56,977 bases of DNA from positions 1 to 56,977 of the forward strand of contig JABJJO010000021.1 in assembly GCA_018660825.1 (NCBI GenBank), in the 5' to 3' direction. This DNA is from Planctomycetaceae bacterium (GTDB lineage Bacteria > Planctomycetota > Planctomycetia > Pirellulales > Pirellulaceae). The notes under the pieces are model-generated. The model saw only the letters and a list, made by a program, of their open reading frames with translations, was not told the DNA's origin and ran no database searches. The position numbers were made by a program, and so were the translations under genes. The stretch's first letter is position 1. Each line of letters starts with the position of its first letter. Positions 46,054 through 55,774 of the stretch are shown here, one piece after another.

Positions 46054-46866
46054 ATGGACTACTTCGATCCTCACATACATATGGTTTCACGGACCACCGA
46101 CGATTACGAAACACTCGCAAAAATGGGATGTGTTGGCATGAGTGAGCCGGCTTTCTGGGCGGGCTTTGACCGTGGAAGCGTGGATAGCTTTCGTGATTAT
46201 TTTCATCAACTAACAGATTTTGAACCGCAACGAGCGGCTCAATACGGAATCCAACATTTTACTTGGCTGTGCATCAATGCTAAAGAAGCCGAAAATGTTG
46301 AACTCTCTCGTGAAGTGATCGCGATGATTCCAGAGTTTCTCGACCGCCCCAATGTTTTGGGCATCGGCGAAATTGGCTTAAACAAAAATACCAAGAATGA
46401 ATCCACTATTTTCCTTGAGCACATGGAATTGGCGATTCAATACAACCAACAAATACTCATTCATACGCCCCACCTTGAAGATAAGTACCAAGGCACGCGG
46501 ATGATTCTCGACATGCTCACTTCCGATTCACGCATCGACCCGACGCGAGTTTTGGTCGACCATGTAGAGGAACATACTGCTACTGAAGTACTCAATCGTG
46601 GATTTTGGGCAGGCATGACGCTCTATCCCATCACAAAATGTACTCCACAACGTGCAGTCGATATCATTGAAATGTGTGGTGGTGAGCGACTATTGGTCAA
46701 TTCGGCTGGCGACTGGGGACCTTCGAAACCGACCGCGGTTCCCGATCTCATCTTAGAAATGCGGCGCCGAGGACATTCCGAAGATTTGATTCGTAAAGTT
46801 GTCTATGACAACCCAATTGAATTTTTCAGTCAAAGTGAAAATTTTAATTTCCAACCGCGAGATTAG
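46054..46866 (+). CDS. eboB: TatD-family metal-dependent hydrolase, EboB-like
   Basis: 270-residue amidohydrolase-fold protein. The metal ligands are His7 and His9 in [23 protein letters not shown] carries the bridging Glu, ILIHTPH and LVDHVEEHT give further His ligands, and [11 protein letters not shown] the final Asp. The N-terminal [10 protein letters not shown] and overall pattern fit the EboB branch rather than housekeeping TatD DNases. In other bacteria ebo genes form a conserved set implicated in producing or moving an unknown metabolite. Its stop is two bases from the stop of the convergent phosphatase gene. EboA, EboD and EboE are not in this window. Confidence 0.8.
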   Translation: MDYFDPHIHMVSRTTDDYETLAKMGCVGMSEPAFWAGFDRGSVDSFRDYFHQLTDFEPQRAAQYGIQHFTWLCINAKEAENVELSREVIAMIPEFLDRPNVLGIGEIGLNKNTKNESTIFLEHMELAIQYNQQILIHTPHLEDKYQGTRMILDMLTSDSRIDPTRVLVDHVEEHTATEVLNRGFWAGMTLYPITKCTPQRAVDIIEMCGGERLLVNSAGDWGPSKPTAVPDLILEMRRRGHSEDLIRKVVYDNPIEFFSQSENFNFQPRD

Positions 46867-46868
46867 CG

Positions 46869-48194
46869 TTAATCTTCTCGGCAAACTTCTGCGATCAACA
46901 TTTCAGCGAGATCCAGATCACACCAACTTTGACCCTGCAAAAGATCCGGCTGATTAGAAATAATCACGCTCTGTTGATCTTGGTCCGCTGAGGGAACTCC
47001 ATGCGAGCCGCAAATCAAAGTCGCATCGAGTGGTGTGCTACGAGTTGCCATATCAAAATACAACTCAACAGGGTCATAACCCGGTTTGCGATGGATATCT
47101 ACCGTCCGTGCGAATGCGGGACAAGCATCATCTTGCAACCACCAATAATAAGCTTGCCAACTATTTTCAGTTGAAATCAACATCAATTCGCCACTGCGTT
47201 GATGCGCTAATCCACGCTCTGCTTGCTCCGCGACCGTCAATACTTCAGCAATCCCAACCACCGACTCAAACAACTGCTTAACACGTTGAATCACCACAGG
47301 ATCCGCATCCTTAATAAAGACATGCGAGAACTGGTGATCGACCAGCGCCCACGCTGAACTATTCAAATCCAGATGTTCACCATCACCTTCAACTCGAACT
47401 TGCAGCAACCCCGCGTCACGTAGCACTCGATTTGGATACGTTACATGGTCAACTTCGCCAATCACATACTCACTAGCAAAAACCCAGGTAACATCCGCTG
47501 GATCCAGTACCGCGTGCACGCCATCAGCTAAAACTTGAATCACTCCGTCCAGTTCCTTGACCGCCGCCAAGGCCTCCGGACTATTGGGTCCTTGTTTTTG
47601 AGCAGCGTAATCGAGATGCGGTAAATACAGAAATGAAAAACGGGGGTGGTTCTTACTTATCGCTTGCACCGCACTACGAATAATCCACTCCGTCGACTGA
47701 ATGTTTGACAGTGGGCCCCAGAAGTGCTTCAGTGGAAAATGGCCAAGGCTTTCAAGCAATTCGCCATAGAGCTGCGTTGGTTTGGTGTAGCACCATAGAG
47801 ATTCGGATCCATCGGGATTGTGCACCGGCGCTGGCATACAAATCCAATCCGCTCCACAGCCTTTACTCAGCATGGGAAACCAAACGGCCGAAGTTAAATC
47901 TGGAGATATCGCGTGCAACCGATCCCAAATCTGAGGTGCCTGGATCTTATCGTTCCAGGCCGTCCACATTTCAACTTTTTGCTCTTCCCGCCAATAAAAT
48001 CCATTGGCAATCACGCCATGCTCCGCCGGAGGTTTCCCCGTTAACATCGTTGCTTGCGCGGGCCAGGTTACGGCTGGAAACGTCGACTTTAAAGGTTGCT
48101 GATCACCCGCAGCGGTTAAGGCCGACAACGCTGGCATTTGTGATAAATCGACCTGTCTCAATCCTGGAATACTGCAATACACCACGTGTCGCAT
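46869..48194 (-). CDS. Alkaline-phosphatase-superfamily phosphodiesterase, EboF-like
   Basis: 441 residues of the type I phosphodiesterase/nucleotide pyrophosphatase group. The catalytic nucleophile is probably Thr43 in FPAVTWPAQATMLTGKPP, followed by EHGVIANGFYWR. Later metal-site residues are likely in FLYLPHLDYAAQKQGP and ATLICGSHGVPS. The first metal-binding Asp of classical members (usually D-G after the first strand) is replaced, as the strand reads VVYCSIPGL. AGGAG eight bases upstream fixes the start. It follows the UbiA gene by 38 bases. Assignment to the ebo letter F is from memory of family organisation and is tentative. Confidence 0.78.
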   Translation of the reverse strand: MRHVVYCSIPGLRQVDLSQMPALSALTAAGDQQPLKSTFPAVTWPAQATMLTGKPPAEHGVIANGFYWREEQKVEMWTAWNDKIQAPQIWDRLHAISPDLTSAVWFPMLSKGCGADWICMPAPVHNPDGSESLWCYTKPTQLYGELLESLGHFPLKHFWGPLSNIQSTEWIIRSAVQAISKNHPRFSFLYLPHLDYAAQKQGPNSPEALAAVKELDGVIQVLADGVHAVLDPADVTWVFASEYVIGEVDHVTYPNRVLRDAGLLQVRVEGDGEHLDLNSSAWALVDHQFSHVFIKDADPVVIQRVKQLFESVVGIAEVLTVAEQAERGLAHQRSGELMLISTENSWQAYYWWLQDDACPAFARTVDIHRKPGYDPVELYFDMATRSTPLDATLICGSHGVPSADQDQQSVIISNQPDLLQGQSWCDLDLAEMLIAEVCRED

Positions 48195-48232
48195 CGATAA
48201 AACTCCTATCCGCTAACCTCAGCCCGAGCACA

Positions 48233-49243
48233 TCAAGTGGCCCGAATCCATTTTGATATAGTCAACATCGGTAACAATAAAGCAATCGTCAATACCGCCA
48301 TGCTAGAGTCACTTACAATAGCCACCACACACGCATCCAAAAAAATCAATGAACGCAAACAATGTACAACTCCAACTTGTACTCGTTCTGGTCGTGGATC
48401 GAAAATCGCGGCTACCGCACGGTAGAGAATTAATATTGCCAGAACACCAAACAGTAATCCAGTACTATCGGGTTTCAATTGCAAACGACCACTTGGGGCT
48501 AGCTCCGTTGGAAAACTAGACAGGCACACAAACCCTAAAGCCATGATGGCAACACCGAAACTCAAGAGCCAGCGGTTACTCGTGCGCGCCTCTGTTCGTG
48601 CAAACCACGTTAAACCTGTGACGAAAACTCCGATCCCACCAGCAATGAATAAATGGTGCTTTTCGAACCCACAAAAGATTGCCTTATCGCTAACGACATA
48701 ACTCATCCCTAACAACACATTTAACGTGCGGCACATCCCCATCATCAGTGGAGCGAGCGGTGTTTTTTTTAACACTCGGTTGTATAACAAAACCGAAACT
48801 GCAATGGCACTTCCAAGCAAGCAACCACGCATGCCTGCCGTACTAGCAAACAGAATTCCAGCAAGCATCAGGCCCATTCCAAACCAAACGGCCACTCTTA
48901 ATGGGATTACTCCCGCAGCCAACGGCCGATTGGACCGCTGCTTTTTATCTTGTTCAATGTCAAATACATCATTGAGCACCATGCCCGAGCTATATAAACA
49001 AAACGTTGCTGCGAGCAACCCTGCCAATGGCCACGCATCGCGGATACGCAATGTTAATATACCTGCATCGCTCAATACAACGAGATACCCCATCAATATA
49101 TTGGCAAACGCCGTGAACACGTTACCGATTCGCAGCAGTTGCATCCAAGGGTGCAACTTGAAACCGCTACTCGTCTGAGTACCGTTTGGGGTCGGTGGTG
49201 CGAGAGATTCAGATGTTTTTTCAGACCGGTCATTACTGTTCAT
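48233..49243 (-). CDS. eboC: UbiA-like prenyltransferase, EboC-like
   Basis: 336-residue membrane protein with about eight to nine hydrophobic helices after a polar 28-residue N-terminus. The first aspartate-rich motif of UbiA enzymes is intact as NDVFDIEQDKKQRSNRP (residues 91-107). The second Asp-rich motif is not seen; the corresponding loop reads TGLTWFARTEARTSNRW. This and the neighbours favour EboC rather than a quinone or chlorophyll prenyltransferase. Its ATG overlaps the stop of the upstream ABC permease gene by four bases, so translation is coupled to the exporter genes. Confidence 0.82.
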   Translation of the reverse strand: MNSNDRSEKTSESLAPPTPNGTQTSSGFKLHPWMQLLRIGNVFTAFANILMGYLVVLSDAGILTLRIRDAWPLAGLLAATFCLYSSGMVLNDVFDIEQDKKQRSNRPLAAGVIPLRVAVWFGMGLMLAGILFASTAGMRGCLLGSAIAVSVLLYNRVLKKTPLAPLMMGMCRTLNVLLGMSYVVSDKAIFCGFEKHHLFIAGGIGVFVTGLTWFARTEARTSNRWLLSFGVAIMALGFVCLSSFPTELAPSGRLQLKPDSTGLLFGVLAILILYRAVAAIFDPRPERVQVGVVHCLRSLIFLDACVVAIVSDSSMAVLTIALLLPMLTISKWIRAT

Positions 49244-50109
49244 GAACTAGCACTCCGATAACTCCGCAGCGCGCGCTTAAATATGCGGCGACTAACAAAT
49301 AGGCTGCCGATGCTGGCACATAGTGCAAACGCAGCAAGTTGCCAATCCGCAGAGGTCATACCGTCTAAAGGTCTCGCTAGGAATCTAGCCGGAATATTTA
49401 CGACTAATAAGACCGGAATAAAAAACGTAAAGGCAATCCATAAGCCCATGCCCCACCCCGTTTTATAAATTTCCATCGGGTAGCGTGAAAAATTGGTTAG
49501 GTAGAACCAAAAATTGTAGAGCGTCTGATTTCGTCCGAACCAAACACTGGTGGCAGCCAAACTGATCATCACGCTATACATAATCGCCACACCGCAAACC
49601 AAATAAAGTGGATACAGAAACAACACCGGCCATGCCAATACCAGCGGAACATCTGCCACGACCATCAATTGATACAGACTATAACTCAACAAACCAATAC
49701 CCATCATGCACGTTGAGAGACTCGACCAGTCGATTCTAGGAAATGAAATAATAAACTGAGTGTCAATTGGTTTGAGCAGTGCGAAGTCAAAATTACCGGT
49801 GCGTATGAGTTCACTGAACTCTTGCGCATTGGGCATGAAGAACGTTTGGATAATACTGTTAATAATCCAAGTTGTTGCCAAAAACACAAAGAACTCATAT
49901 TTTCCCCAACCGGTTTGTGCACCAATCTCGTTGGTAAACTGAAAAATAATTATATAAAACCCAACATTCATAATCGCCCACGACATTGTGGAGATGCTCT
50001 GCAAGATGAAATTTGTGCGAAAAGACATGTCGCGAATTAAACTGTTACGCGCAAATGTCAGAAACACCTTGCCATACCGAGGGCGAAAAGCTGATTGTTG
50101 TTGCCGCAC
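49240..50109 (-). CDS. ABC-2 type permease, second subunit
   Basis: About 289 residues with six membrane helices. LIRTGNFDFALLKPIDTQFI is characteristic of the ABC-2 (DUF990-like) exporter permeases, and RDMSFRTNFILQSIS is the N-terminal pattern. The start is set at GTG 50109, because GGGGGG from the end of the upstream gene then acts as a ribosome site at the right distance. A GTG at 50148 is possible but would overlap the upstream gene by 35 bases. With the next gene it should form a heterodimeric membrane channel powered by the ATPase at 51 kb. Confidence 0.85.
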   Translation of the reverse strand: MRQQQSAFRPRYGKVFLTFARNSLIRDMSFRTNFILQSISTMSWAIMNVGFYIIIFQFTNEIGAQTGWGKYEFFVFLATTWIINSIIQTFFMPNAQEFSELIRTGNFDFALLKPIDTQFIISFPRIDWSSLSTCMMGIGLLSYSLYQLMVVADVPLVLAWPVLFLYPLYLVCGVAIMYSVMISLAATSVWFGRNQTLYNFWFYLTNFSRYPMEIYKTGWGMGLWIAFTFFIPVLLVVNIPARFLARPLDGMTSADWQLAAFALCASIGSLFVSRRIFKRALRSYRSASS

Positions 50110-50113
50110 GACG

Positions 50114-50965
50114 CTACCCCCCGAATCCGCTGTAACGCTGAATACCACGCTGGAACATGATGCGTGCTAAGACAACAAACACGAGGAGCCAGCACGCTTC
50201 ATTTGCTAAACTTGTCCATAATTCTGAACGCGGGATTTTATCTAGGAAAATAGCCGCCGGCATATAAGCCAAATATTGAAAGGGGAGCACTTTCACGATT
50301 TCGTATGCCCAACCGGGTAACAGATTCAAGGGGAACATGTGCCCAGATAAAAAGAAGCTGAGCAAATTATATATAAAGACCAACGAACTCACTTCGAGAA
50401 ACCAAAAAGCAACCAAACCTAAACTCGCCTCGATAAAGAACCCGAGCAAAAACCCCATAAACAGTGACAAACAAAATGCGATGAGCACTTCCACATCGGG
50501 CCAACCATCAAAAAAATCTCGGCACAGAAAAAAAACAAATGCAAAGGGGACAACGGCAATCGTATAATAGGCGGCCTTATGGGCGACGCGACCAAGCAAC
50601 ATAAACCCCAGCATGTCGACTGGTTGAATCAAGAACTTTTTGATTTCACCATTGCGGACTTGCAACGCGATGCCGCCACACAATCCCGGCATGCTCGAAA
50701 AAGCCCTACTTATCATCGTTAACATGTAATAAGCAATAACCGTATTACGTGTGTAGCCAGCGATCTTTGATTCCGGGGAAGCTTGAAAAATCGCTGTCCA
50801 GAGAAATATCTGTGTTATGATCGGCAAAAAACGCATCAGCGTCCCGAGCGCAAAATCCCCGCGATAAACGAACCGTTCTTCCATGGCGATTCGAAAAATA
50901 ACCCACCATGTCGTGAATCGTGCTCGCAGCGGTATTCTATTATCCTCGACGGTGGTAATAGTCAT
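50114..50965 (-). CDS. ABC-2 type permease, first subunit
   Basis: 283 residues with six membrane helices. The N-terminal part (FRIAMEERFVYRGDFALGTL then MRFLPIITQIFLWTAIFQAS) and GGIALQVRNGEIKKFLIQPVD match ABC-2 exporter permeases, including the RxGxxxxxLxxPxD signature. Its ATG overlaps the stop of the ATPase gene by four bases. Substrate unknown. Confidence 0.86.
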   Translation of the reverse strand: MTITTVEDNRIPLRARFTTWWVIFRIAMEERFVYRGDFALGTLMRFLPIITQIFLWTAIFQASPESKIAGYTRNTVIAYYMLTMISRAFSSMPGLCGGIALQVRNGEIKKFLIQPVDMLGFMLLGRVAHKAAYYTIAVVPFAFVFFLCRDFFDGWPDVEVLIAFCLSLFMGFLLGFFIEASLGLVAFWFLEVSSLVFIYNLLSFFLSGHMFPLNLLPGWAYEIVKVLPFQYLAYMPAAIFLDKIPRSELWTSLANEACWLLVFVVLARIMFQRGIQRYSGFGG

Positions 50966-52011
50966 AGTCCCTGCCCGTCGCCGATAGATTCAAATTCATC
51001 ATCGTCGATTTGCTGCACTCGACCCGCTGTTACTTCCGAGAACACAGTTGCAATAACGTCCTCTAGCGGTGGATCCTCTACAACAACATCGTCAACTTGA
51101 TAGCCGTCCAAGATCGTGGACAACATGCGGGGCACAACATCTCGAGTAACCGTTAACTTGATGCGAGGTGTTTCAACATCGGTCACATTGCCGAATTTTT
51201 TCAAAGCAGCCAGCAACGAATCATCAATGGCATCACGAAATTGCAATGTTATCAATTTGCGTTGATCGGTACTTTTAATGATTCCTTCTAGCGAACCATC
51301 GTACTTTATCAATCCGTCCGCGATGATTACCACTCGCTTACATAAGGCGGCAACATCTTTCATATAGTGACTAGTTAACAAAATCGTAATCTTGCGTTTC
51401 TGTTGATAGTATTTGAGGAACTGTTGAATATTATGTTGGGCAACGACGTCCAAACCAATCGTCGGTTCATCTAGGAATAACACCTCTGGACTGTGTAGCA
51501 GAGCTGCCGTCAATTCCATTTTCATTCGCTCCCCAAGTGATAGTTCGCGAACTGGTTGCTGTAACAAATCTTGCAGATCTAGCAAGTCCGTCAATTCATC
51601 CAGCGTGTTCTGAAAGACATCCGCTTCAATACGATAGATCTGTTGATGCAGCCGAAACGATTCTTGTGCTGGCAAATCCCACCACAACTGATTCTTATTT
51701 CCCATCACCAAGGCAAATCGACGTCGATATTCGTTATCACGCTGCCAGGGGGTATACCCTAGGACCGTGGCTGTTCCTGACGTGGGGTGGATCACGCCGG
51801 ACAATAATTTCAGGGTCGTCGTTTTACCAGCTCCATTGGGCCCTAGAAACGCAACAAACTCGCCTTGCTCGATTTGCAGATCAATGCCCTGAACGGCTTT
51901 GACTTGCTTGTATTCGCGACTAAACAACCCACGTAGAGACGACCTGAGGCCCTCTTTCTTCTGATATACCTGATAGGTCTTTTCCAGACCTTTGATTTCG
52001 ATAATCGCCAT
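50962..52011 (-). CDS. ABC transporter ATP-binding protein
   Basis: 349 residues, with an ATPase domain and a 100-residue C-terminal extension. Walker A is GPNGAGKTT (57-65), the signature is LSLGERMKMEL, Walker B is VLFLDEPTIGLD, and the switch His is in LLTSHYMKD. The C-terminal part (ITLQFRDAIDDSLLAALKKFG, then acidic DDDEFESIGDG) resembles regulatory tails of NatA/CcmA-like exporters. It is first in a run of five close or overlapping genes ending with the EboC- and EboF-like genes, so it probably powers export linked to them. Confidence 0.92.
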   Translation of the reverse strand: MAIIEIKGLEKTYQVYQKKEGLRSSLRGLFSREYKQVKAVQGIDLQIEQGEFVAFLGPNGAGKTTTLKLLSGVIHPTSGTATVLGYTPWQRDNEYRRRFALVMGNKNQLWWDLPAQESFRLHQQIYRIEADVFQNTLDELTDLLDLQDLLQQPVRELSLGERMKMELTAALLHSPEVLFLDEPTIGLDVVAQHNIQQFLKYYQQKRKITILLTSHYMKDVAALCKRVVIIADGLIKYDGSLEGIIKSTDQRKLITLQFRDAIDDSLLAALKKFGNVTDVETPRIKLTVTRDVVPRMLSTILDGYQVDDVVVEDPPLEDVIATVFSEVTAGRVQQIDDDEFESIGDGQGL

Positions 52012-52191
52012 GTTGAAATTATAGATGCCGCTGCAAAGACAAGACAGTACTACAACAGCATTGTGTTATCCTTATTTACAGGAAGTTCATGCTAAGTTTG
52101 CTCAACAAACTTTTGGCATCTTTCATCAATTCAACCCACTGCGTAAAATGCAGACTCGATCAACAACGATCACAAACATGGGGACTATATT

Positions 52192-52677
52192 TTGACAACG
52201 GCAGTAAGAATCGGACTAGGGCACGATACGCATCGAGTTGGCTCGGGTGGCAATATGCTGCTAGGAGGAGTTAAAATTGAATGTGACCATCACTTGATTG
52301 GTCATAGCGATGCCGATGTACTATTGCACGCAATTACCGATGCTATTTTAGGAGCCAGTGCACTCGGCGACATAGGTCAGTTATTTCCCGATACGGCCGC
52401 CGAAAACAAAAATCGATGCTCCCAAGAGATGTTACGGACTGCTTATGAACAAATACAGGCAGCGGGTTGGAAAATCAACAATCTAGACTGTGTTATTCTT
52501 GCCACAATTCCTAAAATCAGCCCGCACCGTGAGGCGATAATCAACAATATAGCGCAATTATTGGAAATCAACTCTACACAAGTGTTTGTCAAAGGAAAAA
52601 CTGGCGAACAAGTTGGTCCCGTGGGTCGCGGCGAAGCAGTCGTTGCCCATTGCGTTGTTCTGCTGCAACAACAGTAA
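52192..52677 (+). CDS. ispF: 2-C-methyl-D-erythritol 2,4-cyclodiphosphate synthase
   Basis: Step five of the non-mevalonate isoprenoid pathway, a zinc-dependent trimer. Motifs are RIGLGHDTHRVGSGGNMLLGGV with the Zn ligands Asp and His, and HSDADVLLHAITDAILGA. GDIGQLFPDT and the C-terminal KGKTGEQVGPVGRGEAV are diagnostic. The start is TTG, with GGGGA eight bases upstream. cysS follows after 48 bases. Confidence 0.95.
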   Translation: MTTAVRIGLGHDTHRVGSGGNMLLGGVKIECDHHLIGHSDADVLLHAITDAILGASALGDIGQLFPDTAAENKNRCSQEMLRTAYEQIQAAGWKINNLDCVILATIPKISPHREAIINNIAQLLEINSTQVFVKGKTGEQVGPVGRGEAVVAHCVVLLQQQ

Positions 52678-52725
52678 TAACAAAACAACTATAACAATGA
52701 CCACTAAACCGACTGGGCTTGGAGA

Positions 52726-54270
52726 ATGATACGCGTTTACAACACTCTTACAAAAACCAAAGAAGATTTTGAACCACTACAAGCGGGGAAAGTGGGAATC
52801 TACCTCTGTGGCCCAACAGTTTATGCACAAAGCCATATCGGACATATGGTCGGACCAGTCATCTTCGATTCTATCAAACGCTATCTACAATATTCAGGCT
52901 ATGACGTCACCTGGGTCGTGAATATTACAGACGTAGACGACAAGCTAATTGTGAAGAGTCGCGAACAGGGCATTTCCATGGAGCAGCTCGCGACAGAAAT
53001 GACGGCTGACTATTTAACAAACTTGAAATCGTTGGGGGTCGACCAAATCGATGTGATGCCTCGAGCAACTGAACACATGAAACACATCATTGCTTTCATT
53101 GAATCCTTAGTGGACCAAGGATTTGCCTACGACGTGGATGGCGACGTTTTCTTTGAAGTAGAAAAAGATGCAAACTATGGGCATCTAAGCAACCGCTCAC
53201 TCGATAGCACGCAGGGAGCAGGCGGCGAGGCGGCAGCACGCAAACGATCAGCCAACGACTTTGCTTTGTGGAAATCCGCCAAGCCCACAGAACCAAGTTG
53301 GGACAGTCCCTGGGGAGCTGGTAGACCAGGTTGGCACATTGAGTGTTCTGCTATGAGCCGAGAAATACTTGGCGAAGAATTTGACATCCATGGCGGTGGG
53401 TTAGATCTCGTTTTCCCCCATCACGAGAATGAACTGGCTCAAAGCGCCTGCTGCCATGGAAAACCTATGGTTAAGTATTGGATGCACAATGGGTTGATGC
53501 GAGCCGGTGGCAATGATGGAAAAGTTGGCGGTCGCGCGGAACAGGATGGGGATGACGACGAACAAGCAACTGTCGAGACAAAAATCAGTCGTTCACGAGG
53601 TGCCGGAGGCTTGGCGGATTTAATCGGCCGCCAAGGTGGACAACGCATTCGTTTCTTTCTGTTGAAATCTCATTACCGTAGCACCATTGTTTTTAGTGAA
53701 ACAGGGATTGAAGAAACGGGGAAAGCACTGACTGCGTTCGAACGATTATTCGAGCGGTTTCAAAGGATTAGTGGTAATTCATTTTTCGAATTGCCAATTG
53801 CAGACAATAAATCCACTGGTGATTTTGATGCTGGTGAATGTGACTTTTTGTTGCAAGTACAAGCACATCGGGCTCAGTATCTAGCCAAGATGGATGATGA
53901 CTTTAATACCGGTGGCGCCATTAGCGATCTGTTTGACCTCGTCCGTAGCATCAATCGATTTATCGATCAAACATCACTCGAATCGGCGGATAATGCTGAT
54001 ACTACAAATAATGCTAGCTTGAAACAAGCGCTGCTAACGATGCGGGAACTCACGGCACTGTTAGGTATTTTCATGAGCGAACAGACGGAGGATGATACGA
54101 TGGGTGAAGATCAAGGACTGACCGAGCAACTAATGCAATTGATGTTAGCTTTACGTGAAGAAGCTAGAGCCAATAAAGATTTTGCAACCGCTGACCGTAT
54201 CCGTGACGGACTTCTTGAAGTGGGTATTACCATCGAAGACCGTGCCGACGGCGCACAATGGCATAAATAG
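52726..54270 (+). CDS. cysS: Cysteinyl-tRNA synthetase
   Basis: Class I synthetase, 514 residues. Zinc and ATP motifs are [15 protein letters not shown] (Cys28; HIGH 37-40), WHIECSAMS and [11 protein letters not shown]. The KMSKS loop reads KISRS (residues about 284-288). It is preceded by a Gly/Asp/Glu-rich stretch ([19 protein letters not shown]) that lengthens the connection compared with E. coli CysS. The C-terminal anticodon-binding helical domain ends normally in [10 protein letters not shown]. It is probably co-transcribed with ispF, a common arrangement. Confidence 0.95.
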   Translation: MIRVYNTLTKTKEDFEPLQAGKVGIYLCGPTVYAQSHIGHMVGPVIFDSIKRYLQYSGYDVTWVVNITDVDDKLIVKSREQGISMEQLATEMTADYLTNLKSLGVDQIDVMPRATEHMKHIIAFIESLVDQGFAYDVDGDVFFEVEKDANYGHLSNRSLDSTQGAGGEAAARKRSANDFALWKSAKPTEPSWDSPWGAGRPGWHIECSAMSREILGEEFDIHGGGLDLVFPHHENELAQSACCHGKPMVKYWMHNGLMRAGGNDGKVGGRAEQDGDDDEQATVETKISRSRGAGGLADLIGRQGGQRIRFFLLKSHYRSTIVFSETGIEETGKALTAFERLFERFQRISGNSFFELPIADNKSTGDFDAGECDFLLQVQAHRAQYLAKMDDDFNTGGAISDLFDLVRSINRFIDQTSLESADNADTTNNASLKQALLTMRELTALLGIFMSEQTEDDTMGEDQGLTEQLMQLMLALREEARANKDFATADRIRDGLLEVGITIEDRADGAQWHK

Positions 54271-54322
54271 CTCTGCGGTCCATGGATTAATAGTCTGGCA
54301 ATAGCCATGCGTCAATCAGCGA

Positions 54323-54940
54323 TTAGCGAGTCTGTTGATAGACCGCATTTAACAAAGTCTCGACATCTTTGAATTTTTCACCGGATTCAACGGCAGCATC
54401 AATCAAGCGTCTCGCATCGGCATCACTATGGCCAAGGCTACGCAGAACTTCACACGTTTGATCTACTAAATCCGGCTCCACATCCATTACCGCTGCCTGA
54501 TCTCGACCAACAAGCAATGCAAATTTTGCCATCTTTCGACGTAACTTGGCAATGATCCTCTCGGCGGTAGCGGGCCCGACTCCCGGCAACGTCGACAAAC
54601 CTTTCACATCTTGGTTCTCGATCATCAGTGCCACTTCACGCACAGGTCGCACCATACTACGCAATGCTTTCTTGACGCCGACACCATCCACGCTACAGAA
54701 CAATTCAAAGAACTCCAACTCGACCTTGCTTAAAAATCCGACCATGCGGGGGTTCATGCGACCTTGCGGGTTTCCTTCGAAATACAAAATGGTATGTAAG
54801 CTGAGATCTCCGCCAACCAGTGACTGTACGTTGTGACGAACAAAGTCAGGTACGAGTACCTCAAAATGAAAGGGCCCATTTTCCATAATGATCGAACTAT
54901 CAAACACTTCGACCAAACGACCCGTTACGTATTTAATCAC
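54323..54940 (-). CDS. ruvA: Holliday junction DNA helicase subunit RuvA
   Basis: 205-residue tetrameric protein that holds the Holliday junction and loads RuvB. It begins [20 protein letters not shown] with the OB-fold pattern; helix-hairpin-helix motifs include [10 protein letters not shown] and [16 protein letters not shown]. The flexible linker and C-terminal RuvB-binding domain ([20 protein letters not shown]) are present. ruvC lies upstream by 71 bases on the same strand. Confidence 0.94.
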   Translation of the reverse strand: MIKYVTGRLVEVFDSSIIMENGPFHFEVLVPDFVRHNVQSLVGGDLSLHTILYFEGNPQGRMNPRMVGFLSKVELEFFELFCSVDGVGVKKALRSMVRPVREVALMIENQDVKGLSTLPGVGPATAERIIAKLRRKMAKFALLVGRDQAAVMDVEPDLVDQTCEVLRSLGHSDADARRLIDAAVESGEKFKDVETLLNAVYQQTR

Positions 54941-55011
54941 GACAATCCACCCTTCTATGCACTTTCGATTTATTGGTCATTGTTTTATGAATGTTCTCCA
55001 CCACCATTGTA

Positions 55012-55515
55012 TTACGACCGACCAATAAACGCGTGACACAATGCTGTTGCTAACGCGTCGGCTACATCCGGAGGTTCGGGGGCTTCCGTCAACTGAAATT
55101 CACGGCAAACCGCCAATTGCATTTGACCCTTGGACGCTCGGCCATTTCCGGTGAGTACTTTTTTAATTTGAGTCGCTGCATAATCCTTAATTGGAATTTC
55201 TCGCTGTTGGGCCGCCAAACACAAAACCCCTCGAGCATGCGCCATAATAATCGCTGTCCGTGGTCGTTGATAATGTGAATATAGTTGCTCAATGGCCATT
55301 TCATCTGGTTTCATCGATTCGAGAACCTCAACCAATCCTTGATACAACCTCAGACATCGTGCGGGTAAGTCGCCCTTGCCACCTCGAAATACCCCCGCCT
55401 CAACTAACTCAAACTGCTGACCCGTCTGATCGATGACGCCATAGCCGGTAATATTGACACCAGGGTCAATTCCCAGAATACGACGTTTCTCATTCGTGGT
55501 TTGTAGCTGATTCAC
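55012..55515 (-). CDS. ruvC: Crossover junction endodeoxyribonuclease RuvC
   Basis: 167-residue resolvase of Holliday junctions. The four catalytic acids fit: Asp in RILGIDPGVNITGYG, Glu in DEMAIEQLYS, and Asp pairs in EPPDVADALATALCHA. MAHARGVLCLAA and YAATQIKKVLTGNGRASKGQ are conserved family segments. ruvA is next on the same strand; ruvB diverges 260 bases away. Confidence 0.94.
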   Translation of the reverse strand: MNQLQTTNEKRRILGIDPGVNITGYGVIDQTGQQFELVEAGVFRGGKGDLPARCLRLYQGLVEVLESMKPDEMAIEQLYSHYQRPRTAIIMAHARGVLCLAAQQREIPIKDYAATQIKKVLTGNGRASKGQMQLAVCREFQLTEAPEPPDVADALATALCHAFIGRS

Positions 55516-55774
55516 GTATCGCTTGTGTTGCTGTTCGCAGTAACAGTTTTAATGACTTTTACTTCCTTAATCGTTTTGGAAAGCATACTGATTACCGTCA
55601 TCTGAATACAGAGCTAAATCATATTTTGAAATTCCCACGGCTCGCGTTTGCCTGTTCAGCAGCCCAAGTCGAAAGCCGACATTCACTCAGCATAGATTAG
55701 CATGTCCGGTTTTGATATACTTTTGCTCACGTAGACTATCTATCCGCTATCCGCCAAACTTTCGAGAGTTAACT

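Noticed and set aside
47705-48256. 183-codon frame opposite the EboF-like gene
   Set aside because: Shadow of a clear coding region; no family-like sequence.
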